Source of the DNA: Adiantum capillus-veneris
Lineage: Eukaryota > Streptophyta > Polypodiopsida > Polypodiales > Pteridaceae
Length of the DNA stretch: 64,000 nucleotides
Reading direction: 5' to 3'
Assembly (NCBI GenBank): GCA_014529385.2
Contig: CM043964.1
Coordinates: forward strand, 103,306,587 to 103,370,586
Under the pieces are notes generated by a model that made no database searches, was not told the DNA's origin, and was given only the letters and a program-made list of their open reading frames with translations. A program made the translations under genes and the position numbers. Positions 28,597 to 39,904 of the stretch are shown here, piece after piece (the stretch's first letter is position 1; every line of letters begins with the position of its first letter).

Positions 28597-29203
28597 TCCC
28601 AAACACTTAATTCTGGCAAATATTGTGAAGGTGTTGTCATTTTGATGGCTTGTAACCGATTATCTTGGCCTAAATGGGGAGGCAAGATGAATTGGTTGAA
28701 ACTAATTGTGTTGCATTATTAGTTAGGAAACTAGTTATAAGCTAATTATAGCAGATAAAGGAAAGAAAATGAATTAAAAGTTTCTAAATAAAGATCTGGT
28801 GGGAACAACCAGATGAATTTCCCTAAACGAGGGTATGCAACAGATTTCATACTGCTTGTTGTTTGATGATGTCTAATAGACTGCTGTCTTCCGGATTTTG
28901 TAGTAGTGAAGTACTCCCTCCGGAAGGAATTTTCATGAAATGGTTGGGTGGGTGGGCGGATCCGGAGGGTCAGATGGCCGGATGTTGATTTAAAAATTTT
29001 ATGTTAAACGCTAGGACTATGTGGGATAAAAATGGGTAAACGGGGACAAGGGAGACCAGGTAGGATTGCTAGATCCCTCTTCTTAGGGGAAAGTGATAAC
29101 TGCCCCCCTATGAGAAAAAAGGGGTTATCCCCATGAACCAAGGGAGAACAAGAAAGCAAGAGCAGATCCTCAAGTTAAAGATCTAGAGAATCAAGACTAA
29201 GGA
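28597..29203. repeat. Block B, first copy of a ~610-bp direct repeat
   Basis: Begins CCCAAACACTTAATTCTGG and ends in AAGATCTAGAGAATCAAG. It is repeated at about 30517-31126 with scattered substitutions and small indels, including an altered stretch at 29101-29145 compared with 31021-31065. No protein recognised. Confidence 0.85.
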
Positions 29204-29672
29204 AACCTCGCAATTAGGGTTAAGTGATACTTATCTACGCATCATAAAGTTAAGCTTCAAAGGTAGATTTGCACTCGTAAGCTAAGTTTTAATGGTAACT
29301 TTGCACTTAGATGTAAGCTTTAGTGACTACCTTGTATTTTAGGTTTAAGCTTTAATGGAAACCTCGCAATTAGGTTAAGTGATAAGAGGATCTATGCATC
29401 ATAAAGTTAATCTTCAAAGGTAGATTTGCACTCGTAAGCTAAGCTTTAATGATAACTTTGCACTTAGGTGTAAGATTTAATGACTACCTTGTATTTTAGA
29501 TTTAAGCTTTAATGGAAAGGTCGAAAACTCGTAAATTATAGGATGACCTTCTAGCTTCTTAAATGGAAAGCTAGGCACCATACGAAACGCGTGGTTGTCT
29601 AAGCTCGATAGAAGTAGTTCAATTTTCGCTATTGAAGAGTACTTCGAAAAGTTGTCAATTTCAAGTTTGTTT

Positions 29673-30512
29673 GCAAATACGAGATGGGGGAGATAGGGGA
29701 TAACTTCGCGGAATTGACCTCCCTGTTGTTTTGAATCGAAAACTCTACAAGATTCCATGGAGATGTCCCATGGATGGCAAAGGATTGAAAAAACCTGGGA
29801 ATCATACAAAACGGGGATTGAACTTAAAAGGTTTGCATTTCCGAAGAGACATTAACCATCAAATGCCTCTGGCAAAAACTCGCTTGTATTTTCTAAATAA
29901 ACTTGGCTGGTAGATAATTAATGAAAGTAGGAAGTAAGGTTGATAAATGAATGAACTTAGAAATTACCAACTAGGAGTTAAAAAGGAATCTTGAGCGGTG
30001 ATAGGGATAGCCCATTGCAAAACATAAATTTAACTAGGAGTTTTGAAGATTGTCTGAAAACGACCGGAAACCAAGATGGATCTTCTGGGCGTCAATTTGA
30101 TTGAAAGGCCGGCCCATTGAGAGGATTCTCTAGGGGCACTTGACAAAGATTGGCCCTTTTCCGCTAGGGCAACGTAAACGGCAAGTTGTTATACAGATCT
30201 AGGTCATTCATGCCCGAGGGATAAGCGATGATTGGGTTTGTTATTTTTTTCCCCGGTCGGGTGAAGTACCTGCGGTATCTTATTGGAAATCGGCCATAAT
30301 TCGGGTATGGCCTGATGCCAATAGTTGGATGAGAAGGTCATACTCAGGGAGGATGATGTGAATTTAATTAAGGAAATTTGTTCGACTTGGTTGCTTAAAA
30401 AGGAACTAGAAAGGCTCAGAATATAGGGGCTATCCTATGCATCTATCACCATCTGGTGCTATACCTCTCGAAATAAAATTCTTAGGAAGGAATGATTAAA
30501 TTACTAGATGAG
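29673..30512. other. Block C, unique ~840-bp stretch
   Basis: Present only between A' and B'. It is less AT-rich than the satellite and contains words such as GGGAAAATGGCC-like and TCCCCGGTCGGGTGAAG stretches. No coding region or RNA gene could be assigned. Organelle origin is a possibility I could not test. The first copy of the duplication lacks this block. Confidence 0.4.
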
Positions 30513-30516
30513 CCTT

Positions 30517-31126
30517 TCCCAAACACTTAATTCTGGAAAATATTGTGAAGGTGTTGCCATTTTGATGGCTTGTAACCAATTATCTTGGCGTGAATGGGGA
30601 GGCAAGATGAATTGGTTGAAACTAAATGTGTTGCATTATTAGTTAGGAAACTAGTTACAAGCTAATTATAGCAGATAAAGGAAAGGAAATGAATTAAAAG
30701 TTTCTAAATAAAGATTTGGTAGGAACAACTAGATGAATTTTCTTGAACGAGGGTATGCAACAGATTGCATGCTGCTTGTTGTTTGATGATGTCTAATAGA
30801 CTGCTGTCTTTCTGATTTTGTAGTAGTTAAGTACTACCTCGGGAAGGGATTTTCATGAAATGGTTCCGTGGGTGGACGAATCCAGAGGGTCAGATGGCCG
30901 GATGTTGATTTAAAAATTTTATGTTAAACGCTAGGACTACGTGGGGATAAAAAAGGGTAAACGGGGACGAGGGAGACCAGGTAGGATTGCTAGATCCCTC
31001 TGCTTAAGGGAAAGTGATAACTGCCATGCCTGCTTGTCAAGAAAAAGTGGTTATTGCCATGAACCAAGGGAGAACAAGAAAGCAAGAGCAGATCCTCAAG
31101 TTAAAGATCAAGAGAATCAAAACTAA
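30517..31126. repeat. Block B', second copy of the ~610-bp direct repeat
   Basis: Matches 28597-29203 over nearly its whole length, starting CCCAAACACTTAATTCTGG. After 31126 the two copies diverge: the first continues into the 158-bp repeat, the second into unique DNA. Confidence 0.85.
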
Positions 31127-31371
31127 GGACCACGATTGTGGGTGCGAAAAGTTGTCAAGAACAGATTGATTATGAGAAGCGGATAGAATCGTCGAATGAA
31201 GGGATGTACCCCCTTGGGTTGGCATTCGAGATAGACTGGAGTCATGTGTAAGTGTCGGTCCCAAGTGGTAGGGATACTTGCATATAGATCTACGTCATTT
31301 CCATGGAATGGTCTGGAGAACTAAGGGAGGTGAGTAGGGTCCAGTCTGGGTATGGCCCTCACACAAGTGGT

Positions 31372-34300
31372 GTATCTGTGATGCCCCTACTTACCAATTC
31401 TTACTCTAAATGGATAAGTGGTGAATCTAGAATCTACTCATCCCACATACATTGTGTAAAATTACAAGTGTTGTGATGGCCAAGTGTTAAATCCACCTAA
31501 CTTTAAGACATGGTTAGAATGTCCAAGTGGTAGGAGACACCAACAATTGCATCCACATTTCAAAACTTTGTTATAATGGCCAAGTGATGGATCTTTGATG
31601 CACCTACTTCCCAATTGTTAGTCTAAATGGCCAAGTGGTGGATCTAGAATCTACTCAACCCACAAACATTGTGTAAAATTATAATTTTTATAATGGTGGC
31701 CAAGTGTTAAATGCGCCTAACTTTAAGACATGGTTAGAATGGCCAAGTGGTTGATCTAGGAGACACCAACAATTGGATCCACATTTCAAGCCTTCGTTAT
31801 AATGGCAAAGTGGTGGATCTTTGATGCACCTACTTCTCAATTCTTAGTCTAAATGGCCAAGTAGTGGATCTAGGATCTACTCATCCCATAGACATTGTGT
31901 AAAATTACTAGTGTTAACCATGTATGGCTAAGTGGTGGATCTAGGTGACACCAACAATTGTATCTACAATTCAAGACTTTGTTATAATGGCCAAGTGGTG
32001 GATCTTTGATGCCCCTACTTACCAATTATTACTCTAAATGGCAAAGTGGTGTATGTAGGATCTACTCATCCCACAAACATTGTGTAAAATTACAAGTGTT
32101 GTGATGGCCAAGTTTTGAATGCACCTAACTTTAAGACATGGCTAGAATGGCCAAGTGGTGGATCTAGGAGACACCAATAATTGGATCCACAATTCAAGCC
32201 TTCGTTTACACTTCCAAGTAGTGGATCTTTGATGTATCTAATTCCTAATTCTTACTCTAAATAACCAAGTGGTGGATCTATAATTTACTCATCCCATAAA
32301 CATTGTGTAAAATTACAAGTGTTATGATGGCCAAGTGCTAAATGCACCTAGCTTTAAGACATGGCTAGAATGGCCAAGTGGTGGATATAGGAGACATCAA
32401 CAATTGGAACCACAATACAAGCCTTCGTTATAATGACCATGTGGTTGATCCTTGATGCATCTAATTCCCAATTCTAAGTCTTAATAGCCAAGTGATGGAG
32501 GAGACACCAACAATTCGATCCACAATTCAATCCTTCATTATAATGGCCATGTGGTCGATCCTTGATGCATCTGATTCCAAATTCTTAGTCTTAATAGCCA
32601 AGTGTTGGATCTAGCATCTACTCATCCCACAAAAATTGTCTAAAATTACAAGTGTTATGTTGGCCATGTGTTGATTGCACCTAACTTTAAGACATGGTTA
32701 GAATGGACAAGTGGTGAATCTTTGATGCAACTACTTTCCAATTCTTAATCTAAATGGCCAACTGTTGGATCTAGGGTCTACTCATCTCACAAACATTGTG
32801 TAAAATCACAAGTGTTATGATGGGAAAGTTTTTATTGCACCTAACTTTAAGACATGGTTAGAATGGCCAAGTGGTAGATCTTTGATGCACCTAATTCCCA
32901 ATTCTTAGTCTAAATGGCCAAGTGGTGGATCTAGGATCTACTCATCCCACAAATATTGTGTAAAATTACAAGTATTATGATGGCCAAGTGCTGAATGCAG
33001 CTAACTTTAAGACATGGTTAGAATGGCCAAGTGATGGATCTAAGAGACACCAACAATTGTATCCACATTTCAATACTTCGCTATAATGGCAAGTAGTTGA
33101 TCGTGGATGCATCTAACTCCCACTTCTAAGTCTAAATGGCCAAGTAGTGGAACTAGGATCTACTCATCCCACAAACATTTTATAAAATTACAAGTGGCAT
33201 GATGGCCAAGTGTTGAATGCACCTTGCTTTAATACATGGCTAGAATGGCCAAGTGGTGGATCTAGGAGACCCCAAAAATTGGATCCACAATTCAAGCCTT
33301 CATTATAATGGCCAAGTGGTGTATCTTTGATGTATCTAATTCCAAATTCTTAGTCTACATGACCAAATGGTGGATCTAAGATCTACTCATCCCATAAACA
33401 TTGTGTAAAATTACAAGTGTTATAATGGCAAAGTGCTATATGCACCTAACTTTAAGACATGGCTAGAATGGCCAAGTGGTGGATCTAGGAGACACCAAAA
33501 ATTGGATCCACAATTCAAGCCTTCTTTATAATGGCCAAGTGGTGGATCTAGAATCTCCTCATCCCACAAACATTGTGTAAAATTACAAGTGTTATGATGG
33601 CCAAGTGATGAATGCACCTAGCTTTAATACATAGCAAGAATGGCCAAGTGGTGGATCTAAGAGACATCAAGAATTGGATCCACAATTCAATCCTTCATTA
33701 TAATGGGAAAGTGGTTGATCATTGATGCATCTGAGTCCCAATTCTTAGTCTTAATAGCCAAATGTTGGATCTAGCATCTACTCATCCCACAAAAATTGTC
33801 TAAAATTACAAGTGTTATGAAGGCCAAGTGTTGATTGCACCTAACTTTAAGACATGGTTAAAATGTCCAAGTGGTGGATCTTTGATGCAACTACTTTCCA
33901 ATTCTTAATCTAAATGGCGAACTGTTGGATCTAGGATCTACTCATCTCACAAACATTGTGTAAAATCACAAGTGTTATGATAGGCAAGTTTTTATTGCAC
34001 CTAACTTTAAGACATGGTTAGAATGGCCAAGTGCTGGATCTTTGATACACCTAGTTCCCAATTCTTAGTCTAAATGACCAAGTGGTGGATCTAGGATCTA
34101 CTCATCCCACAAACATTGTGTAAAATTACAAGTGTTATGGTGGCCAAGTGCTGAATGCACCTAACTTTAAAACATGATAAGAATGGCCAAGTGGTGGATC
34201 TAGGAGACACCAACAATTGGATCCACATTTCAATACTTCGCTATAATGGCCAAGTAGTTGATCGTTGATGCATCTAATTCCCACTTCTAAGTCTAAATGG

Positions 34301-35215
34301 CCAAGTAGTGGATCTAGGATCTTCTCATCCCACAAACATTTTATAAAATTACAAGTGGTATGATGGCCAAGTGTTGAATGCACCTAGTTTTAATACATGT
34401 CTAGAATGGCCAAGTGGTGGATCTAGGAGACACCGACAATTGGATCCACAATTCAAGCCTTCGTTATAATGGCCACGTGGTGTATCTTTGATGTATCTAA
34501 TTCCATATTCTTAGTCTAAATGACCAAGTGGTGTATCTAGGATCTACTTATCCCATAAACATTGTGTAAAATTACAAGTGTTATGATGGCAAAGTGCTAT
34601 ATGCACCTAACTTCAAGACAAAGCTAGAATGACCAACTGATGGATCTAGGAGACACCAAAAATTGGATCCACAATTTAAGCCGTCATTATAATGGCCAAG
34701 TGGTGGATCTTTGATGCATCTAACTCCCAATTCTTAGTCTTAATATCCAAGTGGTGGATCTAGAATCTACTCATCCCACAAAAATTGTGTAAAACTACAA
34801 GTGTTATGATGGCCAAGTATTGAATGCACCTAGCTTTAAGACATGGTTAAAACGACCAAGTAGTGTACCTAGCAGACATCAACAATTGGATCCACAATTT
34901 AAGCCTTTGATATAATGGCCAAGTGGTGGATCTTTAATGCACCTACTTCCCAATTCTTAGTTTAAATTGCCAAGTTGTGGATCTAGGATATACTCATCCC
35001 ACAAACATTGTGTAAAATTACAAGTGTTATGATGGCCAAGTGTTGAATGCACCTAGCTTTAAGACATGGTTAGAATGGCCAAATGGTGGATGTAGGAGAC
35101 ATCAACAATTGGATCCACATTTCAAGCCTTCGTTATAATGCCCAAATGGTGGATCATTGGTGCATCTACGTTGTGTAGAATTACAAGTATTATAATGGCC
35201 AAGTGCTGAATGCAC
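31372..35215. repeat. Main satellite array (family 3), third block
   Basis: Same ~220-bp units, more diverged. A segment of about 0.6 kb is duplicated at an offset near 1.16-1.2 kb: the words GATGCATCTGA and AGTCTTAATAGCCAA at about 32570 recur at about 33730. The block ends within sub-unit (b), in the word TGCACCTAA, where the giant element begins. Confidence 0.93.
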
Positions 35216-35219
35216 CTAA
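35216..35219. other. Target-site duplication CTAA, left copy of the giant element
   Basis: The satellite reads TGCAC-CTAA and then the element starts. The undisturbed unit, seen dozens of times in the window, reads TGCACCTAACTTTAAG. The matching copy is at 63839-63842. Confidence 0.85.
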
Positions 35220-35250
35220 AACACCATTTTAGATAATTTGAGAAAATCCC
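35220..35250. repeat. Left terminal inverted repeat, 31 bp
   Basis: Starts AACACCATTTTAGAT and ends AAAATCCC. Compared with the reverse complement of 63808-63838, the first 15 positions and the last 9 are identical; four mismatches fall at positions 16, 18, 19 and 22. Confidence 0.85.
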
Positions 35251-35728
35251 GTTTCCCAAATTCTAAATGTGTATGCTAGGATTGTGTTATTTAATGATTT
35301 CTAAGCTCTAGTTGCCTTTAATTTAGTTAAATTATCATGATTGTATGAGTCTATTTTAATTTCTCTACTATAAAATTTAAGAATAAACCTCTAATATAGT
35401 TTTTGGAAAGAGTTTTTGTATGACATCAGTGCTTTTCAAAATTCAACAAATGCTTCTAGAAGTAGCTTCTCAAAAAAATGAGGTGTCAAAAAAAACCAAT
35501 TGATATGATTTTAAAGCAGCATATAGATTGATTACAGCAATTAAAAAAGATAATATATAAAGACAAATACTATTAAACACTCTTGTCATAATTTGGTGAC
35601 CTTAATCCATGTATAGAAAAATACTTGTTCATGGTTTTTTAGCATGCTATCAAGTTTTAAATACACGATAATTTAAACAACATTCAAACTAATATTTCAC
35701 ACTTAAAAAGTCAAAACAATACTATATA
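35251..35728. other. Left subterminal AT-rich region
   Basis: No gene. About 35400-35580 resembles 36500-36680 (shared words CTCAAAAAAA, GAGGTGT and ATTGAT in the same order), suggesting an old ~1.1-kb direct duplication of the subterminal region. Confidence 0.5.
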
Positions 35729-36390
35729 CCTATGGCTATAAGACCATGAGATGCCATCTATTGCACCTATGGTCTTAAGGCCATATGGTGCTTTTTGTAG
35801 ACATGTCTATGACTTTAATATGTGTCTTTATGGCCTCAAGGCCATAGGGTTAGGATTGTTAGGCTGGTCCCAATGTATAAAGAGGTCCAGTCCTTCAAAG
35901 CCATATGGGACTTTATTTATTTGTCACCCTATGTCCCTAAGGCTGTAGGTTGTCTTAGGGGCACAAGATGTTGTTTATGCCAATAAGAAACCCTTCTATG
36001 CTCTATGTTGGCACACTATGTCCCCACGCACACAAGGTGTGCCTCGTATGCTAGTTAGAAACCCTTTATTCTATATGTTGTCACCATATGGCCTTAGACC
36101 ATAGGGTGCCCTCTGTGCTAGTAAAAAATCCTCTATACTCTGTGTTTGCACCCTATGGACCTAGGGCCACAAGGTACCCTCTATGCTAGTAAGAAATCCT
36201 CTACGCTCAATATTGAGACCATGTGGCCCCAAAGCCATAGGATATCCTCTATGGTAGTGATAAAAACCCTCTATGATCTATGTTCACAAAAAATTAAAAA
36301 ATCTAAACAATACTATAGAGTATCCTATGGCCCTAAGACCATAAGATGTCATCTATTGCACCTATAATTCTATTTGGTATTTTACTTAAC
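35729..36390. repeat. Palindromic-repeat cluster 1
   Basis: Degenerate tandem units of about 60-70 bp, each carrying a version of the palindrome ATGGCCCTAGGGCCAT within CCCTATGG...CCATAGGG, followed by words like CTCTATGCTAGTAAGAAA. ORFs here are repeat translations. Confidence 0.85.
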
Positions 36391-37053
36391 TATACAAAGT
36401 GAGATGAGGCACTTACTTAGATAAACTATCATAATTCTAACTTTGAAATTATTTCTTAACATAAAACTCCTAATATAAGTTTGTGCCAAAGAATCAATGT
36501 TAAGATGAAGATGTTTTACATCAAGTACATGCTTTAAAACTTCACTCAAAGGTTTTAGAGATGGTGTCTCAAAAAAAGGAGGTGTTTAAAAACACCATTT
36601 GATGTGAATAATATGAATTGTATACATTGATTATGTCAAAATAGTATAAACTATAAACATAAAGATTACCACCAACTTGACAGTTTCATAAAAATGATGG
36701 TCTTCATCGCATGTACAGTAAAAGACTAACTAGAAAGAGTATGATATCTCCAAGATTGAGGGTGTTCAAAAAACACCGTTTTGTAACACTACCAAATGTC
36801 AAGAAATTCTGATTGTTTGGATCACTTAATAAAGACAATTAATAAGAAGAAAAAGTTAACAATACCATAGAAGCATCAAACAATGAAACCAAAGAACTTG
36901 AATGAGAGAATTCTTCTGACAATAGGATGCACTTCATTAAAAAAACAGTAGATGTTTCAAGATATCCCACAAAATTCCATCAAGTTTAAATTTTGAAAAG
37001 TACACATTGCCAAATACTTGGTAGATGCTATTTAGAATACTTAACTAGTACAC
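36391..37053. other. AT-rich spacer with TIR-like hairpins
   Basis: Contains GGTGTTTAAAAACACC (36581-36596) directly followed by ATTT, so it includes the TIR start AACACCATTT, and a second hairpin GGTGTTCAAAAAACACC (36761-36777). Otherwise AT-rich with no gene; it follows the HAD-like pseudogene, whose minus-strand 3' end faces it. Confidence 0.6.
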
Positions 37054-37832
37054 TTAAAATGGCCTCCTTCTCTTGAGATTTTGAGTCCTTTGAGACATAT
37101 AACATTGCACTACATAGTGAGTCTCAGGATCAGGATGGAACATTACAAAATTTCTTATGGTATAGTCTCTCTTGTCTCTAGCATACAACCATCCACATAA
37201 CCATGGAACAATTTCATCTTTTAAAAAACTTTGAAGCAATTGAGTAGGTTGGTTCCAAAACTTTGGAAAAATCATATAAGTTCCTTGCATATTCCACATC
37301 ACTCGATATGGACTATCATCAAATATTATAGTGTTGCCCCCATCTAAATAATCAAATAGCTTCCATATGGTCGAAAGATTTTTGTGATAGGCTCTTTTGT
37401 AACCGATCTGAAATTTGAATTTTGGCAACACCGGTTATCCATAATCATCTTGAATTTGTGACTTTGTGTAGGAAAACAGGTCTTGATTATGTGTTGAGCT
37501 TTTTGTAAACGATGGCAGCTCCAAATCCAAACCTCAAAGAAATCAAAGCAAAATCTTAAGAAATACTATGCATCTGGACGCACCGCATACACCTCATTGT
37601 TATCTTCTACAATGCACATGTACTTGGTCCAAGTTGGCCTTGATTGAAGCTCAAATGTTGCAAGAAGCACACCCTCTAAATCCAAGATAAGCGTTCTTTT
37701 GTCCTATTTGAAAGATGTTGGTAGATAATGAAACCATTGCTCTTGGTTTGAATATGATATTTGATGTAATATGAAAGGGAGCTCCTCTATTTTGTGATAA
37801 TCTAATAGCAAAACATTTTTTTCTTGGAAGCC
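37054..37832 (-). pseudogene. FCP1/NIF-type HAD phosphatase-like pseudogene (copy B)
   Basis: Read on the minus strand from a splice acceptor (TTTCAG) just above 37832. The reading frame runs into the HAD motif-1 region LILDLEGVL (about 37690-37665). It continues with VRPD, FFEVWIWS, and after a frameshift near 37435 into LSTIWKLFDYLDGG and IIFDDSPY. These fit the FCP1/small C-terminal-domain phosphatase fold: a nucleophile strand, the RP..EFL..f.vgiwS strand, and the C-terminal DDSP loop. Motif 1 reads DLEGV, so the second acidic position is Glu where active enzymes use Asp; catalysis is doubtful even apart from the breaks. In-frame TAG stops lie at 37704-37706 and 37566-37568. Upstream exon(s) were not found. 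Function inside the element is unknown. Confidence 0.6.
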
Positions 37833-38300
37833 CTGAAATGATTTAAAAAAAAAGTTAATATAGAGATCTTAAGTGTGTTGAAGACCTTAGGGATATAGGG
37901 TGCTAATTTGTGGTTACACTTAGTAAGTCCTATGCAAGAACACATGCCAAACTATGACCCTATGGCCTTAGATTCATAGGGTGTTGAGACCATAAAGTGA
38001 AATTCCCCCAAGGACATATAGGGTGAGATTTGACCTTTGAGCATGTAGATTGTCCTTGATGGCACAGTGAACTCAAATTTCAAAGCAAACAACTATAAAA
38101 GCTTTTTAAAAAAAGAGCATTTGGGACATGAAACTTAGAAGTTACTTATAGTATTGAAAGACAATTTAAAAAACTATTAATCATTTACATCTTCATATAT
38201 CTTGAAACCCTAAGCACTCTAACAAAGTCTCTGAGTACATAAATATCTTTGTAATGACAAAATGTTACAAAACATTGCTCCATCATTTCTTGATATAGGG
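37833..38300. other. Spacer or intron with a few palindromic repeats
   Basis: Lies between the two HAD-like pseudogenes. About 37900-38060 holds degenerate palindromic-repeat units (CCTATGGCCTTAG, CATAGGGTG). It may be an intron if the two HAD regions once belonged to one gene, since a good minus-strand acceptor sits at its lower edge (37833-37834). Confidence 0.45.
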
Positions 38301-39603
38301 CTATTTGAGATCATACTGAATTTTTAGATGCTTTATATAATTCCTGGCTTCATGTACTTTGATCACAGGCTCCTTGTATCCCAATTTTTGGGCAAGCATG
38401 ATTGCTTCTGTACCTTTCAAGGCTGATAATGATTTGATATTCTTTAAGACCCTTACTTTTTCTCGATCACGTGATGAAAGTTTCTTGTCTTGACTTCGTG
38501 TGGACATTCCACTACTGCTAGATGTTGTAACTTTCTCATCGTGAACAGGACGAGAAATTTCTGGTAGCCTTCCCGTGGAGTAGGTTTTTCCTAGAAAAAT
38601 TAGATTTCTCTCCTCCCACTCTGCAACAACCTTGTGTATACGGTTATAAAGCTCATGACCTTGAGCAGTGGGTGCTTGTCCATATAAATGAGACCCTGTA
38701 ACTGTGCGAATGTCATTAACATGATTGAGAGCTTTGATATATGGTAGTAGCTCCCCAAGGAGGATATTATCCTCCTCATCATCAACATTAAATGATGGTG
38801 GAAAAATACAATTCAATGCAGGATTCACATATCCCTTTAATGGTTCATCATCTACAAGAAGCTAGCAATCTTCTTGCATCAAGCCCAAATTTTGATGATG
38901 CAATAGCTAGCGGTTTGAAAAGTGCTTCTACTCCTGGATTATCTAAGCGAGTGATCCTTGATTCTACGGCAGTTGACCATATCCCTACATTTAAATTGCT
39001 AAATAGAGCCTTTAAAAACTCATTGCATCCGGGACGAACAACAATATGCTCATGTCCAAACTTTAAGCTCTTCATTTTCTTGGACTTTTGCCAGCATCTC
39101 CTCAGGAACAATCCACACAAGCTCACTATTATAGTCAGCATTAGTTTGTTGGTGAATGGAAGGTCTGACTCACCATGCACTTCAATTTCCAAATCCTGGG
39201 GTGCTAAAATATTTGTGTTGGATTCTCCTTTTGGCGTTGCACATGTTCTGGAACTTCCATTGAATTCTACTTCCATTGTGGTGTCATGCCATCCAATTCC
39301 TAACTCTTGGGCTACTAGAATATTTTCATTGGATTCTTCTTCTTCCCTTGCACATGTTCTTGAACTTTCACTGTCTTCTTCCATTGGATTACTCTTTAAA
39401 TTTATCTCTAGTCGTTGTAGCAGTTGACCTTCAAAGACTTGTAGATTCTTGTCATCTTCGTCAGAAACTCTTTGGTTGGCATGGAGATTGATAGAATCTT
39501 TCTCAGTAGGGTCAATGGCATTAGCATCCTCTATACCAACAATCTCGAGTAAAACTTTGTGACCCGCAATATCTTGTTGAAGGACTGCAAGTTTAAAGAA
39601 CAC
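38301..39603 (-). pseudogene. FCP1/NIF-type HAD phosphatase-like pseudogene (copy A)
   Basis: Minus-strand coding remains in at least two frames. The first part (39603-38848) has an acidic, Ser-rich N-terminal region with a duplicated segment: SSRTCA...ESNENILVAQELGI, then SSRTCA...ESNTNILAPQDLEI. It continues to IVVRPGCNEFLKALF and LNVGIWSTAVESRI, the HAD RP..EFL and vgiwS signatures. The second part (38828-38301) starts within VDDEPLKGYVNPALN and IFPPSFN, matching the C-terminal DD.P.K..NP loop of the same fold, then LLPYIKALNHVNDIRTV. It ends with a Ser-rich linker and a basic tail. Frameshifts lie near 39065 (WIVPEEMLAKVQ is in another frame) and between 38950 and 38830; a stop separates the two parts. 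I could not see a clean motif-1 DxDx(T/V). The divergence from copy B looks old. Confidence 0.55.
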
Positions 39604-39904
39604 CTAATTTTAGATTCCAAAGTATCTACATTTTGATAACTCTTTTTTGTCACACTCTTAGAAAAAACTAATCGCAAATAGCAAATTTACTAACTGACAA
39701 CACATCTACAATGAATTTATTTTTATGCTCCTTATTGTCTAGAGATTCCTAATCTTTATCTAGCTACATTAGTTCTTTGTCCATGATGGTGGCGCCTAGA
39801 AGTATACTTAGAGAAACATTTATGCCTTTAAGCTCTAGAGAAGAAGTCTCATTTTCTATTGCCATGATCTTCTTGCATTGGATGATTTCCTTGACTAAGT
39901 TTCT
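39604..39904. other. Spacer, nothing recognised
   Basis: AT-rich. On the minus strand it would be the 5' side of copy A; a possible acceptor (AAACTTGCAG) lies just inside the ORF at about 39585. Confidence 0.4.

Larger units (their letters stand above)
27671..31371. other. 3.7-kb non-satellite insert with nested duplication
   Basis: Non-satellite DNA between two satellite blocks. The order is: a unique CT-rich start (27671-27940); a 158-bp tandem repeat (R); block A (~28437-28596); block B (~28597-29203); then R again (29204-29513); A' (29514-29672); a unique block C (~29673-30512); B' (~30513-31126); and a unique end. The first copy lacks C, joining A to B in a GTTTG...CCCAAACAC context. 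I found no terminal inverted repeats, no LTR ends (TG..CA), no primer site and no clear target duplication, so the mechanism is unknown. ORFs at 29477-29809, 29731-29913 and 30941-31264 are short and resemble nothing I know. Confidence 0.7.

Noticed and set aside
29673-30512. Block C as a mitochondrial insertion
   Set aside because: Base composition and some words suggested organelle DNA, but I recognised no mitochondrial gene or intron domain; left as unassigned.
28597-31126. Blocks B and B' as LTRs of a retrotransposon
   Set aside because: No TG..CA ends, no primer site, no polypurine tract, no target duplication, and the interval encodes no reverse transcriptase.
38792-39427. 211-residue plus-strand ORF
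   Set aside because: Antisense shadow of HAD-like copy A, whose minus-strand motifs are recognisable.
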